A stretch of DNA of 36,468 nt. Source: Acetobacteraceae bacterium. GTDB lineage: Bacteria > Pseudomonadota > Alphaproteobacteria > Acetobacterales > Acetobacteraceae. Positions within the stretch are counted from its first letter, which is position 1; every line of letters begins with the position of its first letter. The stretch lies in NCBI GenBank assembly GCA_027487385.1, contig JAIYDS010000275.1:1-36468 (forward strand), read 5' to 3'. The notes beneath the pieces were generated by a model, which was given only the letters and a program-made list of their open reading frames with translations, had not been told where the DNA came from and did not search any database. Positions 1 to 8,658 of the stretch are shown in pieces. Both the position numbers and the translations under genes were made by a program.

Positions 1-370
1 AGTTTGTGGATGATCAGCGCCTCGGCGATGATGCTGCCCACCGTCATGCGCGGATTGAGCGAGGCGAAGGGGTCCTGGAAGATGATCTGCATGTCCCGGC
101 GCAGCGTGCCGAGATGCTCATTGTCCAGCGCCGTGACGTCCCGCCCCTCGAACTTCACCTCGCCCGAGGTGGGTTCGATGAGGCGCAGGACCAGGCGGCC
201 CGTGGTGGATTTCCCGCAGCCGGATTCGCCCACCAGGCCGAGCGTCTCGCCCGCCGCCAGGTCGAAGGTGACGCCGCTTACGGCATGGACGTGATCCACC
301 GTGCGGCGCAGCAGCCCCCCCTTCACGGGGAAGCGCTTCACCAGTTTCTTCACGCTGAGCAACGGCTGGG

Positions 371-374
<4 letters not shown>
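1..374 (-). CDS. Peptide ABC transporter, second ATP-binding subunit (DppF/OppF-like), 3' end cut by window edge
   Basis: This is the N-terminal 124 residues of an ATPase that powers a peptide/nickel-type importer at the inner face of the membrane. Reading leftwards from the ATG at 374-372, Walker [10 protein letters not shown] lies at residues 49-57 and the Q-loop segment [10 protein letters not shown] at about 99-108, as in the DppF/OppF family. Members are usually about 320-330 residues, so the signature motif, Walker B and the C-terminal oligopeptide domain lie beyond position 1. The start codon overlaps the stop of the upstream ATPase gene as ATGA, so the two are translationally coupled. 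It is the last visible gene of the minus-strand operon. Identification as the second ATPase is firm; the substrate is not known. Confidence 0.9.
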
Positions 375-1348
<974 letters not shown>

Positions 1349-1360
1349 TGTACGCGCCCC

Positions 1361-2350
1361 CTACTGTACGCGACGGGGATCGAGCGCGTCGCGCAAGCCA
1401 TCCCCCACGAAGTTGATGGTCAGAACCGTCAGGAAGATGGCCAGCCCGGGGAAGATCGCCCAATGCGGGGCGAAGTCCAGATTGTCTTTCGCATCAAAGA
1501 GCAGGCGGCCCCAGGTCGGCGTATCGGGCGGGAAGCCCAGGCCCAGGAAGGAGAGGGTGGATTCCGCCAGGATGGCGCCCGCCACGTCGATCGAGGCGGC
1601 CACGATCACCGGCCCCAGCGCATTGGGCAGGATGTGCTGCACCACGATCCGCGTGCGCGAGGCGCCAAGGGCGCGGGCGGCTTCGACGAATTCCTTCTCG
1701 CGCAGCGAGAAGAATTGCGCGCGCACCAGGCGGGCCACCTGCATCCAGTTGAACAGGCCGATCACCGCCACGATCATGATGAAGACGCCCAGCTCCTGCC
1801 CCACCACATCGGCCAGGGCATCACGGAACAGGTAGATGATGAGCAGCAGCAGCGGCAGCTGCGGCAGGGAAAGGAAAAGATCCGTCACCCACATCAGCGC
1901 CACATCCACCGGGCCCTTGGACATGCCGGCGATGGCGCCCACCAGCACGCCGACGGTGACGGCGACGCCCATGGCCGCGAAGCCAACGGCCAGCGAAATC
2001 CGTCCGCCATAGAGCACGCGCGCCAGGAGGTCCTGCCCCAGATCATCCGTGCCGAAAGGGTGCTCGGCCGAGGGGCCCTGCAGCCGCGCGGAGAAGTCGA
2101 TCTCGTCGATCGGCACCGTCCAGATCAGCGGGCCGAACAGCACGCCGAGGATCATGATGCCGAGCACGACGGCACTCACCACCGCGAGCTTGTGCTTGCG
2201 GAAGCGGCGCCAAGCCTCGGCGGTGGGGGTCACCGGCGGCCGGCGCACCGCGCCTTGCTGAGCGGCCGATTCACCGCCGGGGCCGGAAGAGGCCCCGTCG
2301 GATCGGGCGCCCGCGCTAATTGTAGCTGATGCGGGGGTCGAGCCAGCCAT
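1361..2350 (-). CDS. Peptide ABC transporter permease (DppC/OppC-like)
   Basis: This is a 329-residue inner-membrane permease of the BPD_transp_1 superfamily. After a Ser/Ala/Gly-rich cytoplasmic N-terminus of about 45 residues comes the family N-terminal motif (WRRFRKHKLAVVSAVVLG), a first membrane span, and an extracytoplasmic loop containing HPFGTDDLGQDLLARVLYGG, which is typical of DppC. The EAA loop that contacts the ATPases reads EAARALGASRTRIVVQHILP. Five further hydrophobic segments follow. The ATG at 2350 lies inside the 3' end of the preceding permease gene, a 35-nt overlap. The low-complexity N-terminus leaves the exact start open, but no convincing alternative start is visible. 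It pairs with the DppB-like protein as a heterodimeric channel. Confidence 0.92.
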   Translation of the reverse strand: MAGSTPASATISAGARSDGASSGPGGESAAQQGAVRRPPVTPTAEAWRRFRKHKLAVVSAVVLGIMILGVLFGPLIWTVPIDEIDFSARLQGPSAEHPFGTDDLGQDLLARVLYGGRISLAVGFAAMGVAVTVGVLVGAIAGMSKGPVDVALMWVTDLFLSLPQLPLLLLIIYLFRDALADVVGQELGVFIMIVAVIGLFNWMQVARLVRAQFFSLREKEFVEAARALGASRTRIVVQHILPNALGPVIVAASIDVAGAILAESTLSFLGLGFPPDTPTWGRLLFDAKDNLDFAPHWAIFPGLAIFLTVLTINFVGDGLRDALDPRRVQ

Positions 2351-3275
2351 AGATCACATCCGCGAGCAGGTTGAAGAAGATAACAAGGCAGGCGAAGACG
2401 AAGGTCACCGCCATGATCACCGGCGTGTCATTGGCCAGCACGGCCGAGATGAGCAGCGAGCCGATGCCGGGCACGCGGAAGATCTGTTCCGTCACGATGG
2501 CGCCGCCGAACACGGCCGGCATTTGCAGCGCCACCAGCGTCACCACCGGGATCAGCGCGTTGCGCACCACATGCCGGTTGATCACCCGCCGCTCCGGAAT
2601 GCCCTTGGCGCGGGCGGTGGTGACATAATCCAGCCGCACCACGTCCAGCACGGCGGAGCGCACGAAGCGCGTCCAGGCCGCGCCCTGGAACAGACCAAGG
2701 ACGGCGATGGGCATGATGGATTGCTTGATGTGCTCCCACCACCATTGCCAGCCCGAGGCGTCGATCTGCGCGCGATAGACGAAGGGCAGCCAATCCAGAT
2801 GGATGGAAAACAGCAGGATCAGCAGCAGCCCGGTGAAGAAGGTGGGCAGCGAGAAGCCGACAAAGGCCAGCGTATTCGCCACCTGGTCGAAGATCGAATA
2901 GGGCCTTGTGGCCGCCATGATGCCGACCGGCAGCGCGATGGCCAGCGCCAGGATCTGCGAGAGCCCGATGATCACGAGCGTGACCGGCAGGCGTTGCAGG
3001 ATCAGCTGGTCCACATCCACGCGGCTGACGAAGGAGAAGCCCCATTCGCCCTGAAGCATGGACGAGAGCCAGCGGAAGTAGCGGATATGCACGGGGTCAT
3101 CGATGCCGAGGCTGGCACGCAGCGCAAGCCGCACCTCGGGCGGGATCGCCGGGTTGGTGGCGAGCTCCTCGAAGGGGTCACCCGGCGCCAACGCCAGCAC
3201 GGTGAAGAGGATCACGCTGATCCCGAGCAGGCTCGGGATCGCGATCAGCAGGCGGCGGAGAAGATATTGGGCCAC
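2316..3275 (-). CDS. Peptide ABC transporter permease (DppB/OppB-like)
   Basis: This 319-residue permease has the DppB hallmark N-terminus (QYLLRRLLIAIPSLLGIS), a long periplasmic loop with PGDPFEELATNP and a regular six-span layout. The EAA-type loop reads TARAKGIPERRVINRHVVRN. I place the start at the GTG at 3275-3273, 7 nt after the stop of the binding-protein gene, because it gives the family's normal N-terminus. An ATG 51 nt upstream would add 17 residues and overlap the preceding gene. It forms the translocation pore with the DppC-like subunit, which follows it with an overlap. Confidence 0.92.
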   Translation of the reverse strand: MAQYLLRRLLIAIPSLLGISVILFTVLALAPGDPFEELATNPAIPPEVRLALRASLGIDDPVHIRYFRWLSSMLQGEWGFSFVSRVDVDQLILQRLPVTLVIIGLSQILALAIALPVGIMAATRPYSIFDQVANTLAFVGFSLPTFFTGLLLILLFSIHLDWLPFVYRAQIDASGWQWWWEHIKQSIMPIAVLGLFQGAAWTRFVRSAVLDVVRLDYVTTARAKGIPERRVINRHVVRNALIPVVTLVALQMPAVFGGAIVTEQIFRVPGIGSLLISAVLANDTPVIMAVTFVFACLVIFFNLLADVIYGWLDPRISYN

Positions 3276-3282
3276 GAGAGGC

Positions 3283-5082
3283 TCAGGTCTCGCGCCACCA
3301 ATCCTGCAACGCCCAGAAGGTGCCATCCCAGCCGCTCAGCACATGGCGGAGGTTGTTCAGGCTGCCGCTGACGGTCGGGCGCTTCACCAGCGGGATGATG
3401 TGGTTGCTGCCCACGATCAGGTCATTCATGCGGATGAACAGGGCCGCGCGCTTCACCGGGTCGATCTCGCTCTCCGCCGCGCGGAAGGCGGCGTCATATT
3501 CGTCATTGCGCCAGCGCACGATGTTGCGGCCCTGCCAGGAATTGGCGCGGGTGGACAATTCCCAGGAGACGTACTGGTTCATGAAGCGCTGCGGATCCGC
3601 CTGCGGCATCGTCGTCGTGTACATCTGCATATCGGCGTAGAATTTCGTGAAGGTGTCCGGGTTCGCCACATCGGAGGAGAAGAACACCGAGGCCGTCACC
3701 GACTTCAATTCGAGATCAATGCCGGCCCGCTGCGCCGCCTGCTTGTACACCGCCTGGGTGCGCTGGCGCGGCGCATTGACCGAGGTCTGGTAGATGAAGC
3801 GCAGCCGCACATTGTTCTTCACGCGGATGCCGTCCCGCCCGCGCACCCAGCCGGCGGCGTCCAGGATCTCATTCGCGCGGGCGATGTTGAACTCCCAGCG
3901 CATGTTGCGCGAGGTGAAGCGCGGCGGGTTGTTCAGGAAATTGGCCGTGGCCGGGCCGCCGCGCCCATAGATGAACTGCTCCAGCGCGTTGCGGTCGATC
4001 AGCAGCGCCATGGCCTGGCGCACCGCGGGGTCGGTGAAGGCCGGGTGCTGCGTGCTGGCATGCGAGCGCTCGCCATCGATCTCGCGGTTGGGGTCGGTGA
4101 CGTTGAGCTGGACGAACTCGATGCCGCCGCCCTCCACGATGTTCACCCGGCCGCGATTCGCGGCCTCCAGCCGGCGGAGCAGGTCATCCTCGACCTGCAG
4201 GTTCCAGGCATAGTCGAAATCACCCGTCTGCAGCACGGCCCGCGCGGCGGAGACGGCATCGCCACCGCCCTTGACCTCCAGCGTGTCGAAGAAGGGGCGG
4301 TTGTTCATGTGGTAGTTGGGATTCAGCTCGGCCCGCAGCGTGTCGCCCGGCAGGAAGCTGACGAAGCGATAGGCGCCGGTGCCGACCGGGCGGAGGTTGG
4401 TGGGCGCATCGCGCGAATTGGCACCGTTGAAGGCCTGGAACAGGTGCTTCGGGATCATCTGCCCCGTCGCAGCCACGAAGGCATCGGCCCAGAAGGGCGT
4501 GGGCTGGGCGAATTCCACCCGCACCGTGTGGTCATCCACCTTGACCACATTCACGTCGCGATAGCTGCCGGAGGTGACGGCCGCCACGGCGGGGTTGCGC
4601 GAGTATTCCCAGTTGAAGAGCACGTCATCGGCCGAGAAATCCTGGCCGTCATGCCACTTCACGCCGCGCTTCAGCTTCCAGGTGACCGAACGCCCATCGG
4701 CGGCCAGGCCGCCATTCTCCAGCGAGGGGATTTCGGCCGCGAGGATCGGGTGCAGCGTGCCATCGGCGGCCCAGCCGGCCAGCGGCTCGTAGAAGACGCG
4801 GCTCGCATCCTGGTTGGTGGTGCCCACCGCGAAATGCGGGTTCAGCAGCGTGGAAGCCTGCCAATACAGCACCTTGAGCGGGCCGCCGCCGCCGCGCCGC
4901 GTGGGCCGGTAGACCGGCATGCTGCCCTGCGCCTGGGCCGAGCCGGCGCCGGAGATCGCCAGAAGCTGCGTCGCCATCGGCGCCGTCAGGCCCAGCGCCG
5001 CCATGCGCCGGACGAAGCCGCGGCGCGAGAGGCTGCCATTCTTCACGCGCCCGATCATCTGGCGCAGATCGTCTTCACCCAT
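3283..5082 (-). CDS. Tat-exported family 5 extracellular solute-binding protein (copy 1)
   Basis: This 599-residue periplasmic binding protein feeds the peptide-type importer encoded just downstream. The N-terminus carries a twin-arginine signal (SRRGFVRRMAALGLTAP) and a likely signal-peptidase site after AQAQ. SBP_bac_5 features follow: LKVLYWQASTLLNPHFAVGT, FYEPLAGW, then WKLKRGVKWHDGQDFSADDV, the conserved ligand-domain segment. I chose the ATG at 5082 because GGGAG stands 7 nt upstream; a TTG two codons earlier is less likely. It is about three-quarters identical by eye to the gene immediately upstream (5203-6993), so the two are tandem paralogs. The ligand (peptide, opine or N-acyl amino acid) cannot be read from the sequence. 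The gene ends 7 nt before the permease. Confidence 0.92.
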   Translation of the reverse strand: MGEDDLRQMIGRVKNGSLSRRGFVRRMAALGLTAPMATQLLAISGAGSAQAQGSMPVYRPTRRGGGGPLKVLYWQASTLLNPHFAVGTTNQDASRVFYEPLAGWAADGTLHPILAAEIPSLENGGLAADGRSVTWKLKRGVKWHDGQDFSADDVLFNWEYSRNPAVAAVTSGSYRDVNVVKVDDHTVRVEFAQPTPFWADAFVAATGQMIPKHLFQAFNGANSRDAPTNLRPVGTGAYRFVSFLPGDTLRAELNPNYHMNNRPFFDTLEVKGGGDAVSAARAVLQTGDFDYAWNLQVEDDLLRRLEAANRGRVNIVEGGGIEFVQLNVTDPNREIDGERSHASTQHPAFTDPAVRQAMALLIDRNALEQFIYGRGGPATANFLNNPPRFTSRNMRWEFNIARANEILDAAGWVRGRDGIRVKNNVRLRFIYQTSVNAPRQRTQAVYKQAAQRAGIDLELKSVTASVFFSSDVANPDTFTKFYADMQMYTTTMPQADPQRFMNQYVSWELSTRANSWQGRNIVRWRNDEYDAAFRAAESEIDPVKRAALFIRMNDLIVGSNHIIPLVKRPTVSGSLNNLRHVLSGWDGTFWALQDWWRET

Positions 5083-5132
5083 TCTCAATCTCCCAGCCGC
5101 GATGCGCCCAAGGCGTCGCTTTTCTGAAGCAC

Positions 5133-5138
5133 ATATTA
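5133..5138 (-). promoter_or_regulatory. Possible -10 element between the two binding-protein genes
   Basis: The 120-nt gap between the two paralogous binding-protein genes holds an unusually AT-rich stretch (about 5117-5150). On the minus strand it contains TAATAT, a good -10 hexamer for this GC-rich genome. No clear TTGACA-like -35 is visible at the right spacing. An internal promoter here would let the downstream binding protein and the transporter be expressed apart from the amidohydrolase. This is inference from base composition and one hexamer only. Confidence 0.22.
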
Positions 5139-5202
5139 CCGGAACACATAGCAGGGTTGCGCGCGAAATCGAGCCCCGTCGCGCAAGGGCCGTCCGGGCA
5201 GG

Positions 5203-6993
5203 TCACGCCTCGCGCCACCAGTCACCGAGAAAGGCCAGGGTGCTGTCCCATCCGCTGCGGGAGCTGCGCAGATTGTTCAGCGCCCCGCTCAAGCCCGGCC
5301 GTGCCAGCAGCGGGATGAGGTGATGGCTCCCCACCACCAGATCATTCATGCGGATGAAGAGGGCCACCCGCTTCACGGGGTCCATCTCCACATCGGCGGC
5401 GCGAAACGCGGCGTCATATTCGGCGTTGCGCCAGCGCATGATGTTGCGGCCCTGCCAGGAATTGGCCCGGCTCGCCACCTCCCAGGAGGCGAATTGGCTC
5501 ATGTAGCGCTGCGGATCGCCCGAGGGACCGTTCGCGTACATCTGCATGTCGGCATAGAATTTCGAGAAGGTGTCCGGATTGGCGACATCGGCCGAGAAGA
5601 AGACAGAAGGCGTCACGCCCTTCAGGTCCAGCTCGATCCCCGCCCGCTGCGCCGCCTGCTTGATCACCGCCTGGCTGCGCTGGCGCGGCGCATTCACCGA
5701 GGTCTGGAACAGGAATTTCAGCCGCGTGCCGCCCTTGGCGCGGATGCCATCCCGCCCGCGCAGCCAGCCCGCCGCCTCCAGCACCTCATTGGCGCGCTCG
5801 ATGCTGAAGGGCAGGCCGGTGTTGGGCGAGGTGAAGCGGGAATTGTTGAGGATGTTCACCGTGGCCTTGCCGGCGCGGCCGAAGATGAAGCGCTCGATCG
5901 AGGCGCGGTCCAGCAGCATGGCCATGGCCTGGCGCACCGCGGGGTCGGAGAAGGCCGGGTGCTGCGTTGACACGTGCGAACGCTCGCCCTCCACCTCGCG
6001 GCTCGGGTCGGTCACGTTGAGCTGGAGGAACTCGGTGGAGCCCCCCGGCGTCACTTCCACCCGGCCACGACCCACGGCTTCGAGGCGGGTCAGGATGTCG
6101 TCCTCAACCAGCAGGTTCCAGGCATAGTCGTAATCGCCCGTCTGCAGCACGGCGCGGGCGGCGGAGACGGCATCGCCGCCGCCCTTGATCTCCAGCGTGT
6201 CGAAAAAAGGCCGGTTCTCGCGGTGGTAATGCGGGTTCAGCTCGGCCCGCAGCATGTCGCCGGGGGTGAAGCTGACGAAGCGATAGGGGCCGGTGCCGAT
6301 GGGGCGGAAATTGCCCGGCGCATCGCGCGAATTGGGCCCGTTGAAGGCGCTGAAGACATGCCGCGGGATGATCATCCCGGCATTGCCGACAAAGGCATCG
6401 GCCCAGAAGGCGGTGGGCTGCGCGAAATCCAGCCGCACGGTGAGGTCATCGAGCTTCGTGATCCGCGTTTCGCGATAACTGCCCGAGGTGGTGGCGGCCA
6501 CAGCCGGGTTGCGGCTGTATTCCCAGTTGAAGACCAGGTCATCGGCCGTGACGGGCGCGCCGTCATGCCAGCGCATCCCGGGCTTGAGCTTCCAGGTGAC
6601 CGAGCGCCCATCCGGGCTGAGCCCGCCATTCTCCAGCGAGGGGATTTCGGCGGCCAGGATCGGCACCAGCGTGGCATCCTGCGCCCAGGCGGCCAGGGGT
6701 TCGTAGAAGACGCGGCTGGCATCGGTGTTGGTGGTGCCGACGGCGAAATGGGGGTTCAGCAGGGTGGCCGCCTGCCAATAGAGGATCTTCAGCGCCCCGC
6801 CGCCGCCGCGCCGCGTCGGGCGATAGGGTGGGCGCCCCTGGGCTGCGGCCGGGGCGGCGCCGGTCATGGCGAGCAGCTGCGTCGCCATCGGCGCCGTCAG
6901 CCCCAGCGGCGCGACCCGCCGGATGAAGCCGCGGCGCGAGAGCGCCCCGGCCTGTACCGCCGCGATCATCGCCCGCAGATGGCCCTCGCTCAT
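5203..6993 (-). CDS. Tat-exported family 5 extracellular solute-binding protein (copy 2)
   Basis: This 596-residue paralog of the downstream binding protein has the same layout: Tat motif SRRGFIRRVAPLGLTAP, a cleavage region near AAAQG, then PTRRGGGGALKILYWQ and FAVGTTNTDASRVFYEPLA, nearly identical to copy 1. The ATG at 6993 has GGGGAG about 7 nt upstream. The two copies differ mainly by scattered substitutions and in short stretches such as GGSTEFLQLNV (copy 1 has GGGIEFVQLNV), so this is an established duplication rather than an assembly artefact. Having two binding proteins for one importer implies a wider or divided substrate range. It lies 81 nt after the amidohydrolase gene, in the same orientation. 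Confidence 0.92.
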   Translation of the reverse strand: MSEGHLRAMIAAVQAGALSRRGFIRRVAPLGLTAPMATQLLAMTGAAPAAAQGRPPYRPTRRGGGGALKILYWQAATLLNPHFAVGTTNTDASRVFYEPLAAWAQDATLVPILAAEIPSLENGGLSPDGRSVTWKLKPGMRWHDGAPVTADDLVFNWEYSRNPAVAATTSGSYRETRITKLDDLTVRLDFAQPTAFWADAFVGNAGMIIPRHVFSAFNGPNSRDAPGNFRPIGTGPYRFVSFTPGDMLRAELNPHYHRENRPFFDTLEIKGGGDAVSAARAVLQTGDYDYAWNLLVEDDILTRLEAVGRGRVEVTPGGSTEFLQLNVTDPSREVEGERSHVSTQHPAFSDPAVRQAMAMLLDRASIERFIFGRAGKATVNILNNSRFTSPNTGLPFSIERANEVLEAAGWLRGRDGIRAKGGTRLKFLFQTSVNAPRQRSQAVIKQAAQRAGIELDLKGVTPSVFFSADVANPDTFSKFYADMQMYANGPSGDPQRYMSQFASWEVASRANSWQGRNIMRWRNAEYDAAFRAADVEMDPVKRVALFIRMNDLVVGSHHLIPLLARPGLSGALNNLRSSRSGWDSTLAFLGDWWREA

Positions 6994-7074
6994 CGCATCG
7001 CTCCCCGCCTTGCCGCGGGAAGGCTAGCGGAGGTTGCGGCCCGGCTGCGAGGAAATCAGCGCCCCGCGCGCCGC

Positions 7075-8271
7075 TCAGTCCTCCGGATTGCCCAATTCCT
7101 GCGCCACCACGCTCGCCCAATAGGCGACGCCGAGCGGGATGGTCGCGTCGTTGAAGTCGAAGAGCGGCGTGTGCAGCGCGGGCGAGGAGCCATCCGGCGC
7201 GCCGCCGCCGATGGACATGAAGGCGCCGGGCCGCTGCTCCAGCATCAGGGCGAAATCCTCGGCCCCCGTGCTGGGGTCGGGGTTCGGGTCCACCGCGGCC
7301 GCACCGACGATGGCGGCGGCGGCGGCATAGGCCAGCTTGGTCTGCTCCGGGTGGTTCACCGTGGCCGGCACACCGCGGCGATACTCCACCTCGGCCGTGC
7401 AGCCATGGGCGGAAGCGAGGCCATGGGCGAGTTCGGCGATGCGGCGCTCCAGCAGGCCGCGCACCGGCTCGGTGTAGCTGCGGGCGGTGCCGCTGATGGT
7501 GAGCTCCGCCGGCATCACATTGGCACCGATATGCGAGCCGCCGGAGATGGCGCCCACGCTGAGCACCGCCGCATCCTTCGCCGCGACATTGCGGCCGATG
7601 ATGGTCTGCAGCGCCAGGACGAAATGCGCCTGCACGATGGTGATGTCGGTCGCCAGATGCGGGGTGGAGCCGCCATGCCCGCCAGTGCCGCGAAACACCA
7701 CGGTGAAGCGGTCGGCCGCCGCCATGGTGGGCCCGGGGCGGATGGCGAAATGCCCGGCCGGGCGGCGCGGCGCATTGTGCAGCCCGTAGATGGCATCGCA
7801 GGGGAACCGCTCGAACAACCCATCGGCCAGCATGGCGCGGGCGCCCCCGCGCCCCTCCTCGGCGGGCTGGAAGATCAGGTGGACGGTGCCGGCGAAATCC
7901 CGGTTCTGGGAGAGCCACCGCGCGGCGCCCAAAAGCATGGTGGTGTGCCCGTCATGCCCGCAGGCATGCATGATGCCGGGATTGGTCGAGGCATAGGGCA
8001 AGCCGGTCTGCTCGGGGATGGGCAGGGCATCCATGTCGGCCCGCAACCCGATGACGCGCTGGCCGGGCCTTGTGCCCCGGATGGTCCCAACGACGCCCAG
8101 CTTGCCGACGCCCTCGGTCACCTCCACGCCCCAGTCGCGCAGATGGCGCGCGACCAGGCCGGCGGTCCGCACCTCCTCCATGCCCAGCTCGGGATGGGCA
8201 TGGATGTCCTGGCGGATGGCGGCGAGTTCAGCTTGCCAGGCCTGGGCGGCCTGAAGGGCGGGGTGGGTCAT
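7075..8271 (-). CDS. M20D family amidohydrolase / N-acyl amino acid hydrolase
   Basis: This is a 398-residue zinc- or manganese-dependent hydrolase of the M20D group (hippurate hydrolase, N-acyl-L-amino acid amidohydrolase, IAA-amino acid hydrolase-like). It cleaves an acyl group or residue from an amino acid in the cytoplasm. Visible motifs are RADMDALP (77-84), HACGHDGH (102-109, metal ligands C104 and H106), QPAEEG (135-140, catalytic and ligand glutamates), GLHN with H165, and GAEDFALM near the C-terminus. AGGAG stands 6 nt before the ATG at 8271. It is the first gene of the minus-strand operon, ahead of the two binding proteins and the ABC importer, so import followed by hydrolysis of an N-acyl amino acid or short peptide is the likely pathway. 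Exact substrate unknown. Confidence 0.92.
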   Translation of the reverse strand: MTHPALQAAQAWQAELAAIRQDIHAHPELGMEEVRTAGLVARHLRDWGVEVTEGVGKLGVVGTIRGTRPGQRVIGLRADMDALPIPEQTGLPYASTNPGIMHACGHDGHTTMLLGAARWLSQNRDFAGTVHLIFQPAEEGRGGARAMLADGLFERFPCDAIYGLHNAPRRPAGHFAIRPGPTMAAADRFTVVFRGTGGHGGSTPHLATDITIVQAHFVLALQTIIGRNVAAKDAAVLSVGAISGGSHIGANVMPAELTISGTARSYTEPVRGLLERRIAELAHGLASAHGCTAEVEYRRGVPATVNHPEQTKLAYAAAAAIVGAAAVDPNPDPSTGAEDFALMLEQRPGAFMSIGGGAPDGSSPALHTPLFDFNDATIPLGVAYWASVVAQELGNPED

Positions 8272-8658
8272 GGCGGCTCCTGCGGCGGAGGCACAAGCAT
8301 GCCCCCCCGTCCCGCCTTTGGCGATATGGCGCCCCAGCGGGCGGCGACAGCTCGGATTGGGAATTCTGCCTCAAAAATCGGCAATCACCCTCCTCTCGCC
8401 CCGCCCGCGAAGTCTTGCCCGGGGGCGACGCGTATGGCCAACCCGGATCGAAGCCGCTACACCCGAAATAAGATAATGGATTTAAGTTATCCGCGACCAA
8501 CCCTTGCGCGGAGTGGTGATTTGGAGCCGATCCATGTTTTGCGAGAGGAACATCTCCCCACCCGAGGGCCGGCGTGCTTCGGGCCTCTGCTGCGAGACCG
8601 ACCATCCTCGCCTCCAGAATTCCCCGGCTCGACAGACACGAAGCATGAATGCGGATAG
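8272..8658. other. Divergent intergenic region with an AT-rich island
   Basis: This 387-nt gap separates the minus-strand importer operon from the plus-strand methyltransferase-glycosyltransferase gene, so it should hold promoters for both. I find no protein-coding reading in it: the ORFs that cross it are extensions of antisense shadows with no domain features. An AT-rich stretch at about 8463-8491 stands out from the GC-rich surroundings and includes the imperfect dyad GATAA-N10-TTATC. On the minus strand a TTGGTC-like -35 lies about 17-19 nt before it. No ribosome site is obvious before the ATG at 8659. Confidence 0.4.

Noticed and set aside
3103..5127. A 674-codon plus-strand frame opposite the first binding protein
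   Set aside because: No recognisable domain; the opposite strand has a Tat signal and full SBP_bac_5 motifs.
8228..8605. A 125-codon minus-strand frame in the large divergent gap
   Set aside because: It overlaps the start of the amidohydrolase gene, and I recognise no domain, ribosome site or signal in it.
5974..8658. An 894-codon open frame on the plus strand across the amidohydrolase and second binding protein
   Set aside because: It is antisense to genes with complete family motifs; its product is His/Arg/Gly-rich with no domain, as expected from high-GC shadow frames.
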